Shown in pieces: positions 34,596 through 44,224 of a stretch of 64,000 nucleotides of DNA. Positions within the stretch are counted from its first letter, which is position 1, and every line of letters starts with the position of its first letter. The notes beneath the pieces were generated by a model that did no database searches, had not been told where the DNA came from, and saw nothing but the letters and a program-made list of their open reading frames with translations. The translations under genes were made by a program, and so were the position numbers. The DNA comes from Desulfitobacterium chlororespirans DSM 11544 (GTDB lineage: Bacteria; Bacillota; Desulfitobacteriia; Desulfitobacteriales; Desulfitobacteriaceae), in assembly GCF_900143285.1 (NCBI RefSeq), contig NZ_FRDN01000013.1, positions 124,001 to 188,000 on the forward strand, in the 5' to 3' direction.

Positions 34596-37217
34596 CTACT
34601 CTAAGGAATAAGACTCCATATTATACCAATTTGGTCCAGTTTTACAATCCGCGATCAAGGGCACGGAGAGGGGGAAAGCACTTTCCATTTCTTCACGGAC
34701 CACTTTCGCCACTTCTTCCAGATCCTCCGGAGCGACTTCAATCACCAATTCATCGTGGACCTGCAAAAGGAGGTTGGCCCGATAGGGTTTCAACGCTTCT
34801 GCCACTCCCAGCATCGCCAGCTTCATAATATCCGCCGCTGTGCCCTGGATGGGGGTATTCATGGCAATCCGCTCTCCGAATTGACGCTGCACCCGGTTAG
34901 GATGGCGCAATTCGGGAATCCGGCGCAAGCGGTTGAGCAAAGTGCGGACCTGTCCTTCTTCTTTAGCCTTGACCACAATCTCTTCCAGATAACGTTTGAC
35001 CCCTTCATAACGATGGAAATAGGTCTCGATATAGGTTTTGGCTTCCTTGCGGGGTACGCCCAAATCCCTGCCCAAACCAAAATCCGTCAACCCATAGATC
35101 AACCCGAAGTTAACCGCCTTGGCTTTGCGGCGCAAATCCTTCGTGACTTCTGCCATAGGAATTCCGAAGACTTCCGAAGCAGTACGGGTATGCACATCCT
35201 GATTCAGAGAGAAGGATTCGCAAAGAACCTTATCTTGAGAATAATGGGCTAAAATCCGCAGCTCGATTTGGGAATAGTCCGCTGATAAAAGCACCCAGCC
35301 TTCCTGAGTCGGGGTAAAGACCTTCCGCAGTAAGCGCCCCAGCTCAAGACGGATGGGGATATTCTGCAGATTAGGCTCGGTACTGGATAGGCGTCCGGTG
35401 GCGGTTACCGTCTGCTGGAAGGTCGTATGAACCCTTCCCTCGTGAATCTGAGCCAGCAGGCCGTTGACATATGTGGACATGAGCTTGCTTAACTGGCGGT
35501 AGTCCAGGACCCGTTCCACGATAGAATGCTGATCCCTCAGCTCTTCCAAAGTATCGGCATCTGTGGAATAACCGGTTTTGGTCTTTTTCATGGGAGGCAG
35601 CCCCAGCTTTTCAAAAAGGATATGACCTAATTGCTGGGGAGAATTAATATTGAAGGTTTCCCCCGCGTCGGCGTAGATCTCCTGCTCTAAACGCTGAAGC
35701 TCCACCGTCAATTCCTGACCAAATTCCTGCAGCCTTGGGACATCCACCGCAATTCCCTGCTTCTCCATCTCTGCCAGGATGGGGCTTAAGGGTTCCTCCA
35801 TTTCATGGAGAAGAGCACTCAGACCAAGCTCTTCAAGGGTTTCCTTATAGGAATCTGCCACCTGAGCCAGAGCAGAAGCCTCTTCAGCCAAATTGGCGAA
35901 TTCCCCTGCGCCGGGGATGTATTCCTTAACCAGCTCCAGGGGCTCAAATTTGTTGCGGGTGGGGTTAATCAAATAAGCCGCCAGTCCGATATCCAAGCTG
36001 ACTCCCCGCAGAGTGATCTCTTCATTGAGGAGCAGGCTGTACAGCACTTTACTGTCCGCAACCTGCTTAGGCACCTCAGGATCTTCCAGCAATTGGCTAA
36101 AAGCCATCTGAACCTCCGGAGCCGCGTCGGTCCAATTCAGGATAAAGGATTCCCCACCGGCAGCTATTCCCCAAGCGGTGATCCTCGCCCAATGAGGATT
36201 CCCCCCTGTATTAGCGCAAGTTACAACAAGGGTTGCTTGATCAGCCTGCCATTGAGGGAGTCGCACCAACCACTCTTCGCCAGTCAGTTCACAAAGGGGC
36301 CAGGGCTTGAGGACTTCTTCCCGAGGGGTATCCTTGCCCTCTTCTCCTGCCCCATGATGTTCATGCCAGATTCGGGCCACACTTTTGAGGACATACTTAT
36401 CCAAAGCCGCGGTAAAGGTCTTCTCATCCGGGCGGCGGTAAACTAATCGATCCAGATTAATTTCCAGAGGTATGTCATAAAGCATGGTGGCCAGCTTCTT
36501 GCTTAAGAGGGCCTTATCTGTGTTATTGCGCAAATTCTCCTGGAGCTTCTTGCCGGAGATTTTATCGATATTATCCAGGACATTCTCCACACTGCCGTAT
36601 TCCCACAAGAGCTTCAGGGCTGTTTTTTCCCCTACACCGGGTACACCGGGAATATTATCGGAGGCATCTCCCATCAGTCCTTTAAGATCGATGATCTGGG
36701 CGGGCCGGAGTTGATACTTTTCGTAGAGCGCTCCTTCGTCATAAGCATCCACCTCAGAGATTCCTTTGCGGGTCAGATAGACCGTAGTGCGGGGAGAAAT
36801 CAGCTGCAGGGCATCCCTGTCCCCGGTATAAATCTGGGTCTCCCATTCCCGTTGCTCAGCCAGGGAGGTAACCGTAGCGATGATATCGTCGGCTTCATAA
36901 CCCGGACATTCCAGAATAGGCATGGCAAAAGCAGTTAACAGTTCTTTGAGGAAATCAAACTGCGGTTTCAGCGCATCGGGAGTCTCTTTGCGCTGGGCTT
37001 TGTAATCTGCATATTGCTCTATTCTTACCGTAGCCTTGGTCTTATCAAAAGCCACCACCCAATAATCCGGTTTTTGTTCAAGCAGCAAGCGTAAGAGCAT
37101 GGTCATAAAGCCATGGAGGACATTGGTAGGCTTGCCATCGGCGGTGGTCATCATCGGTAAAGCATAAAAGGCCCGGTTGGCCAAACTGTTCCCATCTAAT
37201 ATAAGGATTTTTGCCAT
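34596..37217 (-). CDS. polA: DNA polymerase I
   Basis: The 873-aa protein has an N-terminal 5'-3' exonuclease domain (about 1-290; DGNSLANRAFYAL and GVPGVGEKTALKLL). A 3'-5' exonuclease-like domain follows in which no clear DxE catalytic motif is visible, so proofreading is probably lost as in many Firmicutes. The polymerase domain has motif A (DYSQIELRILAHYSQD), motif B (RRKAKAVNFGLIYG) and motif C (QVHDELVIEV). It acts in repair and Okazaki fragment processing. Confidence 0.96.
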   Translation of the reverse strand: MAKILILDGNSLANRAFYALPMMTTADGKPTNVLHGFMTMLLRLLLEQKPDYWVVAFDKTKATVRIEQYADYKAQRKETPDALKPQFDFLKELLTAFAMPILECPGYEADDIIATVTSLAEQREWETQIYTGDRDALQLISPRTTVYLTRKGISEVDAYDEGALYEKYQLRPAQIIDLKGLMGDASDNIPGVPGVGEKTALKLLWEYGSVENVLDNIDKISGKKLQENLRNNTDKALLSKKLATMLYDIPLEINLDRLVYRRPDEKTFTAALDKYVLKSVARIWHEHHGAGEEGKDTPREEVLKPWPLCELTGEEWLVRLPQWQADQATLVVTCANTGGNPHWARITAWGIAAGGESFILNWTDAAPEVQMAFSQLLEDPEVPKQVADSKVLYSLLLNEEITLRGVSLDIGLAAYLINPTRNKFEPLELVKEYIPGAGEFANLAEEASALAQVADSYKETLEELGLSALLHEMEEPLSPILAEMEKQGIAVDVPRLQEFGQELTVELQRLEQEIYADAGETFNINSPQQLGHILFEKLGLPPMKKTKTGYSTDADTLEELRDQHSIVERVLDYRQLSKLMSTYVNGLLAQIHEGRVHTTFQQTVTATGRLSSTEPNLQNIPIRLELGRLLRKVFTPTQEGWVLLSADYSQIELRILAHYSQDKVLCESFSLNQDVHTRTASEVFGIPMAEVTKDLRRKAKAVNFGLIYGLTDFGLGRDLGVPRKEAKTYIETYFHRYEGVKRYLEEIVVKAKEEGQVRTLLNRLRRIPELRHPNRVQRQFGERIAMNTPIQGTAADIMKLAMLGVAEALKPYRANLLLQVHDELVIEVAPEDLEEVAKVVREEMESAFPLSVPLIADCKTGPNWYNMESYSLE

Positions 37218-37438
37218 ATAAAAAAACCCCTCACTTTCCGACTTTACTATACCATACCGAAGGATACCCTGCCAAACCCTTTACTGCTTTTTCCGCCGGT
37301 ACTCTTAATTCCGTGAGGCAACAGATTTTTTGCTGACTGAAACTTCTTTGCTTTCTCATGCAGCTTTTATATAATTTTAAAAGACATTGTAACAAAACCC
37401 TGTTCATTTGACACTAAGCTTATGAGAGGGGGAAATCT

Positions 37439-37945
37439 ATGGCTGATTCAGTCATGCAAAAGGTCTATGAACAGCATAAAGATGCCGTCTATGCTTATCT
37501 GTTAAGCCTTACTCATAGCAAACCCCTCTCAGAGGATTTGACCTCGGAGGTTTTTATCAGCGCCCTTAAATCCCTGCCCGGGTTTAAGGGGAATTCCGAT
37601 CTTAAAACCTGGCTGTTCTCGATAGCCCGCTACACCTGGTATAGGCATTTAAGAAAAAGCAAAAAAGAGCTTACCCCGGAAGATTTGCTGGAAGTCTATT
37701 TTGCCAATCCGGCCGGTCTGGAATCAACCATCCTCTCCAAGGAGCTGCTGGACAGGATTCATGATTTGTTGAACCGGGAGCCTGACAAAAACAGAGACAT
37801 TGTTTTGATGCGGATTGACGGCTATTCCTTTTACGAGATAGCCCGGAAGCATCAGATTTCCGAAAGCTCGGCAAGAGTCCTTGATTTTCGCACCAAGCAT
37901 AAAATCAGAACGATCCTGCTCAAGGAGGGATATAGCTATGAGTAA
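37439..37945 (+). CDS. ECF-type RNA polymerase sigma factor
   Basis: The 168-aa protein has sigma region 2 (VYAYLLSLTHSKPLSEDLTS followed by EVFISALKSLPGF and TWLFSIARYTW) and region 4 (DIVLMRIDGYSFYEIARKHQ). Its stop overlaps the start of a zinc-finger anti-sigma gene. Upstream, TGTAACA (37388-37394) resembles the AAC-containing -35 of ECF-autoregulated promoters. The signal it answers is unknown. Confidence 0.9.
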   Translation: MADSVMQKVYEQHKDAVYAYLLSLTHSKPLSEDLTSEVFISALKSLPGFKGNSDLKTWLFSIARYTWYRHLRKSKKELTPEDLLEVYFANPAGLESTILSKELLDRIHDLLNREPDKNRDIVLMRIDGYSFYEIARKHQISESSARVLDFRTKHKIRTILLKEGYSYE

Positions 37946-38486
37946 GATTTCCTGCTCTGTCTGCCTGGACTTAATGCCTCTGGTCAAGGATGGCGTCGCC
38001 AGCGAAGACAGCCGCCTGCTGGTGCAGGAGCATCTTGCAGGCTGTGAACACTGTAACCATAGTTGGGGAGAAAAAACAGGGGCGGAGATAGAAGCAACTA
38101 CTGCAATGGATGACACTGTGGTGTTAGGCAAAATCAAAAAACAAATGCTCGTCTTTCTGCTCTGCATTATGTTGGCCGGAACCCTGCTGGGAATGGTCAT
38201 CTCCGACGGTATGCTTATGTTTTACAATGGGCTTATCATGCCTGCCATCGGCGGTTTTGGCTATATACTGTTTAAAAGAAACGCCTATTTTGTTCCTCTG
38301 GGCCTATTTGTATTTTCCTTTATCTGGGCATCCCTTCGTGGACTCATCGACGGAATCCTGACTTACAGCGGCATCATTGACTTGATTTCCATGTCCGCCT
38401 GGTGGTCCGCCATTCTTTCCGCTTTCAGTGCCGTTGGCGTTCTGATCGCCTGGCTCTTGCATTATGCATTTAAGAAAGAGGTGTAA
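37938..38486 (+). CDS. Membrane anti-sigma factor with zinc finger
   Basis: The 182-aa protein starts with a ZAS-like zinc-binding region (CSVCLDLMPLVKDGVASEDS, then the HxxxCxxC set in QEHLAGCEHC) followed by four hydrophobic helices from about residue 70. Such proteins hold the ECF factor at the membrane. ATG 37938 overlaps the sigma gene's end by 8 bp and follows AAGGAGG, so the pair is coupled; the frame extending back to 37881 is a shadow. Confidence 0.87.
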   Translation: MSKISCSVCLDLMPLVKDGVASEDSRLLVQEHLAGCEHCNHSWGEKTGAEIEATTAMDDTVVLGKIKKQMLVFLLCIMLAGTLLGMVISDGMLMFYNGLIMPAIGGFGYILFKRNAYFVPLGLFVFSFIWASLRGLIDGILTYSGIIDLISMSAWWSAILSAFSAVGVLIAWLLHYAFKKEV

Positions 38487-38492
38487 AATGCT

Positions 38493-39272
38493 ATGAACAT
38501 CAAGAAACTATTGGCCGGTATAACCGGCATCGGCTTAATTGTGCTGCTGTTGCTTTTTGTCAACGCCTGGGTGGGCAACCCTGTCTCCAATCTATTGGCC
38601 AAACAAGCCGCGCAGAAGTATATTGACGCCAACTACAGCGACCTGAATCTGGAAATCCAGCGCTCCAACTATAACTTCAAATTCAATGCCTACCTGGTAT
38701 TTGTGCAATCGTCCCTGAGCGAAGATACCGCTTTCAGCATCTATACCGACAGCTATGGCAAGGTACTGCGTGATGACTATGAATACGAAGTGGCCAATAA
38801 CTTCACCACCTACAGGCGGCTGGATGCCGAGATGCGGGAGATAGCCAAAAAGTTGATCGGCAGCAGGCTGGATTATGATTTTGACTATATTTCTTTCCAG
38901 TTTACCAAAGAGGACCATGATCCCATGAAGCTGGAACGTGATATGAAGCTGGATATCAGCCATCCTCCCCTACCCCTCGTCGCGGACGTTGTCCTCTACA
39001 GTGAGGACCTTTCCTACAACAAAGTCGCCGAAGTAGCAAAAGCTTTGGAAGCGATTCTCAAAGAAGAGAGCATTCCGGTCAGCCAGTACAGCGTTCGCCT
39101 CCTCCCTCTTGCCAATAAGCCTGCCAAGGAAGATCAAGCGGCCCCTTGGGTCAACTCTCTTGCCCTTTCCGATTTCCCCGCGGAGCACATGGCTGAAGAC
39201 AATCTGCCTCAGGTGATGGAACAGTTTGAAGCGGACCGGGTGGCGGAGCTTAACGCCAAAGATAAAAAGTAA
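38493..39272 (+). CDS. YfjL-like membrane-anchored protein
   Basis: The 259-aa protein has one N-terminal membrane helix (about 5-25) and a soluble extracytoplasmic domain. The repeated YIDANYSDLNLEIQRSNYNF-type segment is like B. subtilis YfjL and other putative anchored proteins beside ECF operons. No catalytic motif is seen. It follows the anti-sigma gene by 6 bp and may be the sensor or an effector of that regulon. The function is unknown. Confidence 0.7.
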   Translation: MNIKKLLAGITGIGLIVLLLLFVNAWVGNPVSNLLAKQAAQKYIDANYSDLNLEIQRSNYNFKFNAYLVFVQSSLSEDTAFSIYTDSYGKVLRDDYEYEVANNFTTYRRLDAEMREIAKKLIGSRLDYDFDYISFQFTKEDHDPMKLERDMKLDISHPPLPLVADVVLYSEDLSYNKVAEVAKALEAILKEESIPVSQYSVRLLPLANKPAKEDQAAPWVNSLALSDFPAEHMAEDNLPQVMEQFEADRVAELNAKDKK

Positions 39273-39332
39273 AAAACAAAGTGAGACACTCTGCCCATCC
39301 ATCCCTGGAGGAAGCAAAGTGTCTCCTTACTC

Positions 39333-39812
39333 TTAACTCTCTAAATTCAATTCCCCCATGACCTCTTTGAGCCGGGCCAGATGATAGGGTTTGCTGATTT
39401 CATCACCATGAAAATAGCAGTCCAAAACATCCGCATCCTTTACGATTTCGTCTAAAGGACTGCCCACCTTATCCTTTTCGGAGTGGCGGACTACCGCTTG
39501 AACGACGGCTTCTTTATCCTCTTCCTTTAATGAGGAACTCTCTAAAAAGCACCGGACCGGCTCTTCTCCCCGGAGGGCGTGATTCCTCTGCAGTCCGGTA
39601 TACCAGCGGCCAATATCATGAAGAGAACAGGCTAAGGCTGCCAGCTCCAGATCTACACCACGCTTTTGCGCCAGCAACCTACCCACTTGAGCACAGCTGG
39701 CGGCATGGGTCCGCTCCCAGGCTATGGGATAATCCCGCTTTATTTCCTCTTGCTCTAAATTCCCCAGAAGTTCATTGATTTTCTCCATATGATTAATGAA
39801 TGCCCATTTCAT
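39333..39812 (-). CDS. HD-domain phosphohydrolase-like protein
   Basis: The 159-aa protein has an HD metal motif: the first His in WERTHAASCAQ, the HD pair in LACSLHDIGRW, and a distal Asp (EIVKDADVLDCY). Small HD proteins of this size hydrolyse phosphate esters or nucleotides; the substrate is unknown. GGGGAATCAAG precedes the ATG. It stands alone on the minus strand. Confidence 0.82.
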   Translation of the reverse strand: MKWAFINHMEKINELLGNLEQEEIKRDYPIAWERTHAASCAQVGRLLAQKRGVDLELAALACSLHDIGRWYTGLQRNHALRGEEPVRCFLESSSLKEEDKEAVVQAVVRHSEKDKVGSPLDEIVKDADVLDCYFHGDEISKPYHLARLKEVMGELNLES

Positions 39813-40008
39813 CTTGATTCCCCTCTTCCCGGTCTTCCGTTGTCTTCAATATACCATACCGGGAATAACCTGCCAAACCAATCTCTGCAAGAAAAATGTC
39901 GCCATGACGGATACATAAGATGGATAGATAAGACGGGTACATAATAACGGGACCATTAGGTACAATAAAATCAGAAACTCCCACTAACGTTACAACAGGA
40001 GGTCAGCT

Positions 40009-40386
40009 ATGTCTCTTAAGATTTTAAACACTGAGAAAGCCCCAGGGGCCATAGGGCCCTACTCCCAAGGAATTCAAGCCGGCAACCTGATCTTTACTTC
40101 CGGCCAATTGCCCTTGAATCCGGCTACCGGAGAACTGGCAAGCGACATTCGTTCAGCCACCAAACAATCTCTGGAGAATGTCAAAAACATCCTGGAAAGC
40201 ACCGGTTCTTCTCTGGACAAGATCGTTAAGACCCTTATTTTCCTCCGGGATATGAACGATTTTGCCGAGATGAATGAAGTTTACGGCTCCTACTTCCCCA
40301 CGAACCCTCCGGCCCGTTCTGCCGTACAAGTGGCGCGCCTTCCTAAAGATGCTATCATTGAAATCGAAGCCATTGCCTTAGTTTAG
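40009..40386 (+). CDS. ridA: RidA family reactive intermediate deaminase
   Basis: RidA hydrolyses reactive enamine/imine intermediates made by PLP enzymes, protecting, among others, IlvE. The 125-aa trimeric-fold protein has APGAIGPYSQGIQAG, the substrate-binding Arg region PARSAVQVARLP and the final IEIEAIAL segment. AGGAGG precedes the start. It is monocistronic, ending at the 40471-40506 terminator. Confidence 0.95.
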   Translation: MSLKILNTEKAPGAIGPYSQGIQAGNLIFTSGQLPLNPATGELASDIRSATKQSLENVKNILESTGSSLDKIVKTLIFLRDMNDFAEMNEVYGSYFPTNPPARSAVQVARLPKDAIIEIEAIALV

Positions 40387-40470
40387 GGTTTATGAGGTAT
40401 AAACGTTCATACAATGAAAGCTGAATAATGCACTCCGTATGACAAGTACGGATTCAGACTGTAGACAAAT

Positions 40471-40506
40471 AGGGTATCAGAACTTAAGAACAGGTTCTGA
40501 TACCCT
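40471..40506. terminator. Terminator after ridA
   Basis: AGGGTATCAGAAC (40471-40483) pairs with GTTCTGATACCCT (40494-40506), followed by an ATTT tract. It lies between convergent ridA and the MFS gene. Confidence 0.75.
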
Positions 40507-40592
40507 ATTTAATTGAACCCTATAATTGCCCTCTATAATTTAATCCTGTAATCCAGAGATATCCTTTTATGAAGAAGAGCGAGTATACATAT

Positions 40593-41819
40593 TTACTGGG
40601 TCCTTTTATGCAAAACCGGTATTGCCGCCGCGATAAGGATCATCCCCATAAAAGCAGGTGCGGCATGACCCAGGGATACATAGATTTGCCCGCCAATGAT
40701 CGGCCCCATCATTCTTGCCAAGGCCTGAATAGACTGGCTGCCACCTTGAATCCTGCCTTGCTCACCGGAGGGGACAGATTTGGAGAGCATCCCATTGAAT
40801 GAAGGCCCAAAGATCGAATCGCCAAAGCCAAAGATAAACATTCCGGCAATTAAAAGAGGATAGAATGAGAACAAAGCCGATGCGGCAATAAAGCTGTAGC
40901 CGATGACCTCCGCAGCCATGCCCAGCATGGCGATCTGTTGATCACTGAGTTTCAGCAAAAGCTTTGGCATGATGAAGCCTTGGGCAATGATGTCCTGGAC
41001 GCCCATAATGGAAAACATAAGTCCGATAAGGGCGGGCTGCCAATGAAAGGTGTCCAGTGTAAATTGTGAAAAAACTGCCTGTAACGATCCGTTGGGCAGC
41101 CAAAGCAAGAAGGCTGAAACGAGCAGCCTGGTTAAGCTTTTCATGGAAAGAATGCTGGCAAGCTGGATGAATGGATTCAGTCTTGCTAAGGTAATCTCTT
41201 GCAGTCGCTTATGCTTATCAAGACTCTCCGGCATATAGAAAAGTCCATAGACAACATTCAATAACGTGATGAGTGCACCGAAATACATGGGTACAGAATA
41301 CCCGAACTTAGCCAGCAATCCGCCCAGAGTTGGACCGATGACGGCGCCTACACCTACAACCGCACTCACCCAGCCAAAGTATTTGGTTCGCTGTTCTGCA
41401 GGGATGATATCGGCAAAATAGGCGAAGATCGTACTAATGCTTCCGCCTGTTATCCCCTCGATGATGCGCCCGGCAAATAGTACCCACAGAGCTCCTCCGA
41501 TGCCAAAAACCAAGTACCCGATTGCGGAACCCAACAGGCAGATTAAGAGCAAGGGACGGCGGCCATATCGATCGCTCAAAGCTCCCAGCACGGGGGCAGC
41601 CAAAAACACACAGGCTGCATAAACAGAGGTCAGCAGCGTAACAGCGATCGCTTGCTCTTCCGGATTGCTGATATAAGGCTGCACTAAGAACGGGACGACA
41701 GGCGTTATAATACTGAAGCCTATTCCGCAAAGAAATACCGACATAAGGCCGAACAGCAGAGCCTTTTTATCTATAGTTTGCTCTGTGTTCTGTTTATGGT
41801 CCGAGCCGTTTTTGAACAT
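40593..41819 (-). CDS. MFS drug efflux transporter (TetA-like, DHA1)
   Basis: The 408-aa protein has 12 predicted helices and the MFS motif GALSDRYGRRPLLL between helices 2 and 3, plus the antiporter-type helix 5 motif (GWVSAVVGVGAVIGPTLGG). It should expel drugs or metabolites by proton antiport. It lies downstream of a MarR gene with which it shares an upstream sequence motif, so control by that MarR protein is likely. It has its own promoter at 41886-41914. Confidence 0.9.
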   Translation of the reverse strand: MFKNGSDHKQNTEQTIDKKALLFGLMSVFLCGIGFSIITPVVPFLVQPYISNPEEQAIAVTLLTSVYAACVFLAAPVLGALSDRYGRRPLLLICLLGSAIGYLVFGIGGALWVLFAGRIIEGITGGSISTIFAYFADIIPAEQRTKYFGWVSAVVGVGAVIGPTLGGLLAKFGYSVPMYFGALITLLNVVYGLFYMPESLDKHKRLQEITLARLNPFIQLASILSMKSLTRLLVSAFLLWLPNGSLQAVFSQFTLDTFHWQPALIGLMFSIMGVQDIIAQGFIMPKLLLKLSDQQIAMLGMAAEVIGYSFIAASALFSFYPLLIAGMFIFGFGDSIFGPSFNGMLSKSVPSGEQGRIQGGSQSIQALARMMGPIIGGQIYVSLGHAAPAFMGMILIAAAIPVLHKRTQ

Positions 41820-41875
41820 TTATCTTCTCCCCTCAGAAGTTCTATTATTAGAGTTTGACTTTTTTGAGTCCTAGG

Positions 41876-41914
41876 AAACATGATTATCGTATCACTGTTT
41901 TGTTTCCCCGTCAA
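41876..41914 (-). promoter_or_regulatory. MFS promoter with shared MarR-type motif
   Basis: TTGACG (41914-41909), 17 nt, TACGAT (41891-41886) on the minus strand. The plus-strand sequence AAACATGATTATCGTA (41876-41891) covers the -10 and recurs with one change at 42529-42544 before the MarR gene. Confidence 0.6.
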
Positions 41915-41932
41915 CAAAATAATCGCAATAAA

Positions 41933-41964
41933 AGGCAGCCTTCCTCACTTGAGTTAGGCTGCCT
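41933..41964 (-). terminator. Terminator of the MarR gene
   Basis: AGGCAGCCT and AGGCTGCCT form a 9-bp stem followed on the minus strand by TTTTATTG. It separates MarR from the MFS gene. Confidence 0.7.
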
Positions 41965-41985
41965 GTGGCTTTTGAATATGGAAAT

Positions 41986-42459
41986 TTACTCCGACTTCAT
42001 GGGTATCTCCAGTTTTTTTATCTCTGTATCCAAATGCCTGCTATACTTTTCCACGAAGCTCAGCATACTGTCAAATTGTTCTTCGCTTATCTGCTCGAAG
42101 ACGGCTTTATCACGCTCTTGAAACTCTTGGTGCAGATGCTCATGGGTTTTGTAAACCGCTTTCCCTTGGGGAGTCAAGCGAAAATAGATTTCTTTCTTGT
42201 TATCCGGTTTCTGGTAGCTTTCGATCAAGTCTTTTTCCATAAGCTTTTTGGTTATTTTACTTATGGCACTTCTCGTCATATAAAAAGATTCCGCAAGTTT
42301 TGTCACGTTGGAATCGGCATGCCTGCCAATATACTCAATACAATGTACTTCAGAAGGCTTATAATCCTTAAGACTTGCTTCCATCTTAACTTTATTAAGC
42401 CAAACCAGTTTATTAAATAAGTCCCTGAAGCTCATTATGACCTGTTCTTCTTTATTCAT
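41986..42459 (-). CDS. MarR-family transcriptional regulator
   Basis: The 157-aa protein has the winged helix with HADSNVTKLAESFYMTRSAI followed by SKITKKLMEKDLIESYQKPD, typical of MarR dimers that answer small phenolic or drug-like ligands. Start 42459 follows GGAGGG; the frame extends to 42492. It lies upstream of, and presumably controls, the MFS efflux gene and itself. Confidence 0.9.
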   Translation of the reverse strand: MNKEEQVIMSFRDLFNKLVWLNKVKMEASLKDYKPSEVHCIEYIGRHADSNVTKLAESFYMTRSAISKITKKLMEKDLIESYQKPDNKKEIYFRLTPQGKAVYKTHEHLHQEFQERDKAVFEQISEEQFDSMLSFVEKYSRHLDTEIKKLEIPMKSE

Positions 42460-42492
42460 GCCGGTCCCTCCACCCCTTGGTGCATTAACCAT

Positions 42493-42544
42493 AGTATATT
42501 AAACTTTTGTTTCCATTTCAACTATACTAAACATGATTATTGTA
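42493..42544 (-). promoter_or_regulatory. MarR gene promoter and second copy of the shared motif
   Basis: TTGAAA (42521-42516), 17 nt, TATACT (42498-42493) on the minus strand. AAACATGATTATTGTA occupies 42529-42544, just upstream of the -35. Confidence 0.6.
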
Positions 42545-42599
42545 AGAATACCGATAGTCAAACGAACAGATTCACATTGAATTTGGGGGCGATCAGACG

Positions 42600-42646
42600 C
42601 CAAGGGGGTTTTGCAACGAAAATAATTCGTTCCAAAACCCCCTTGG
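42600..42646 (-). terminator. Terminator after tryptophanase
   Basis: CCAAGGGGGTTTTG (42600-42613) and CAAAACCCCCTTGG (42633-42646) form a 14-bp stem with an inner CGAA/TTCG pairing. It follows the tnaA stop at 42692. Confidence 0.7.
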
Positions 42647-42691
42647 GCCGTCAAAGACAAGATTAATCCATAGGGTAAGGTATGCTTGATT

Positions 42692-44113
42692 CTAAGGCAC
42701 CATCGGATTGACATCTTCTCCCGCTTTGGGGTCGAGGCCAATGGGTTTGAGCTTGCAGAGGAAATGGCGCAGGACCTTGGGTTCATAAGCAAAATCAAGA
42801 CCTTTAATCTGGTCACGGCGTTCCGCGATTTTAGCCAATCCATCCACAATAACATCCATATGCCGATCCGTATATACCCTTCTGGGAATGGTCAGGCGCA
42901 TGAATTCAGCACCGGCAACTTTTTGTTTTCCTGTTTCCGGATCCCGGCCCAAAAGAAGCGAGCCAACTTCAACAGCACGAACACCGGTTTCGATGTACAG
43001 TTCATTGGTTAAAGCCTGGGCCGGGAATTGGTCACCGGGGATATGGGGTAAAAATTTCTTGGCATCGACGAATACGGCATGGCCGCCCACAGGCCACTGA
43101 ATGGGGATACCACGTTTCCGCAGTTCTTCTCCTAAGTATTCTACCTGGCCGATGCGGCTTTCCAGGTATTCTTCATCCAAACCTTCATAAAGACCCACCG
43201 CCAAGGCTTCCATATCCCGGCCTGATAAGCCGCCGTAGGTTACAAAGCCTTCCATAGGCACGCAGGTGGCACTGGCTGCTTGGTAGAGTTCGGTATTGTT
43301 TTTAATGCCGATAATACCGCCCATGTTGACGATCGCGTCCTTTTTGGCGCTCATGGTGAAGGCATCCCCGTAAGAGTACATTTCGGTGACGATATCCTTG
43401 ATGCCGGCCCTCTCAAAGCCCCTTTCACGCTGCTTGATAAAGTAGGCGTTTTCGGCAAAACGGGCGGAGTCTATATCAACAAAGATACCGTATTTATCCG
43501 CAATCTGCTTCACAGCACGAATATTCTCCATCGAAACCGGCTGCCCGCCGGCGGAGTTGCAGGTAATGGTGATGATGATAAAAGCAATCTCTTCTTTGCC
43601 TTTTTCTTGAATGAACTTCTCCAGCTTTTCCAGGTCGAAATTGCCTTTGAAAGGATGCTCTTTTTGGGTATCAAAGGCATCATCAATAACCAGGTTAATG
43701 GGAACTGCACCGTTGAGCTCGATATGAGCCATGGTCGTATCGAAATGCATATTGCCCAGAACATATTGGCCTTTATGTTTAATCAGGTGAGGAAAAAGAA
43801 CCTGCTCTGCTCCCCGGCCCTGGTGGGTGGGAATCGTATATTCATAGTTAAAAATATCGGCTACGGCGTCTTTAACTTTATAGAAGGATTTACTGCCGGC
43901 ATAAGCCTCATCCCCGATCATCATCGCCGACCATTGGCGGTCGCTCATAGCTCCTGTTCCGCTGTCTGTGAGCAAGTCAATATAGACATCTTCGGCTTTC
44001 AGGGCGAAGGGATTATACCCCGCTTCCTGCAATGCCCGCTCACGCTCTTCTCTGGATATCATGCGCATGGTTTCCACCATTTTTATGCGATAAGGTTCTG
44101 CTTTTCTCACCAT
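42692..44113 (-). CDS. tnaA: Tryptophanase
   Basis: TnaA is a PLP beta-lyase splitting tryptophan to indole, pyruvate and ammonia. The 473-aa protein has [34 protein letters not shown], the PLP lysine in [13 protein letters not shown], and [14 protein letters not shown]. It resembles tyrosine phenol-lyase overall, but the [16 protein letters not shown] segment has Val where tyrosine phenol-lyase has its specificity Arg, favouring tryptophanase. It is 111 bp downstream of an amino acid permease on the same strand. AAGGAGG precedes the ATG. Confidence 0.9.
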   Translation of the reverse strand: MVRKAEPYRIKMVETMRMISREERERALQEAGYNPFALKAEDVYIDLLTDSGTGAMSDRQWSAMMIGDEAYAGSKSFYKVKDAVADIFNYEYTIPTHQGRGAEQVLFPHLIKHKGQYVLGNMHFDTTMAHIELNGAVPINLVIDDAFDTQKEHPFKGNFDLEKLEKFIQEKGKEEIAFIIITITCNSAGGQPVSMENIRAVKQIADKYGIFVDIDSARFAENAYFIKQRERGFERAGIKDIVTEMYSYGDAFTMSAKKDAIVNMGGIIGIKNNTELYQAASATCVPMEGFVTYGGLSGRDMEALAVGLYEGLDEEYLESRIGQVEYLGEELRKRGIPIQWPVGGHAVFVDAKKFLPHIPGDQFPAQALTNELYIETGVRAVEVGSLLLGRDPETGKQKVAGAEFMRLTIPRRVYTDRHMDVIVDGLAKIAERRDQIKGLDFAYEPKVLRHFLCKLKPIGLDPKAGEDVNPMVP

Positions 44114-44224
44114 AACGATCCTCCTTCAGTAGCATTGGACAGTAGTATTAGAAATTCAGAGTTATCTTCCCCTTGGCTTTCCCTTTTATGACCGTCAGAT
44201 ATTTCCACCCCATTAACCCGGCGG

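Noticed and set aside
42692-44113. Tyrosine phenol-lyase instead of tryptophanase
   Set aside because: The specificity segment reads RAVEVGS with Val, as in tryptophanase, and the surrounding motifs match TnaA more closely.
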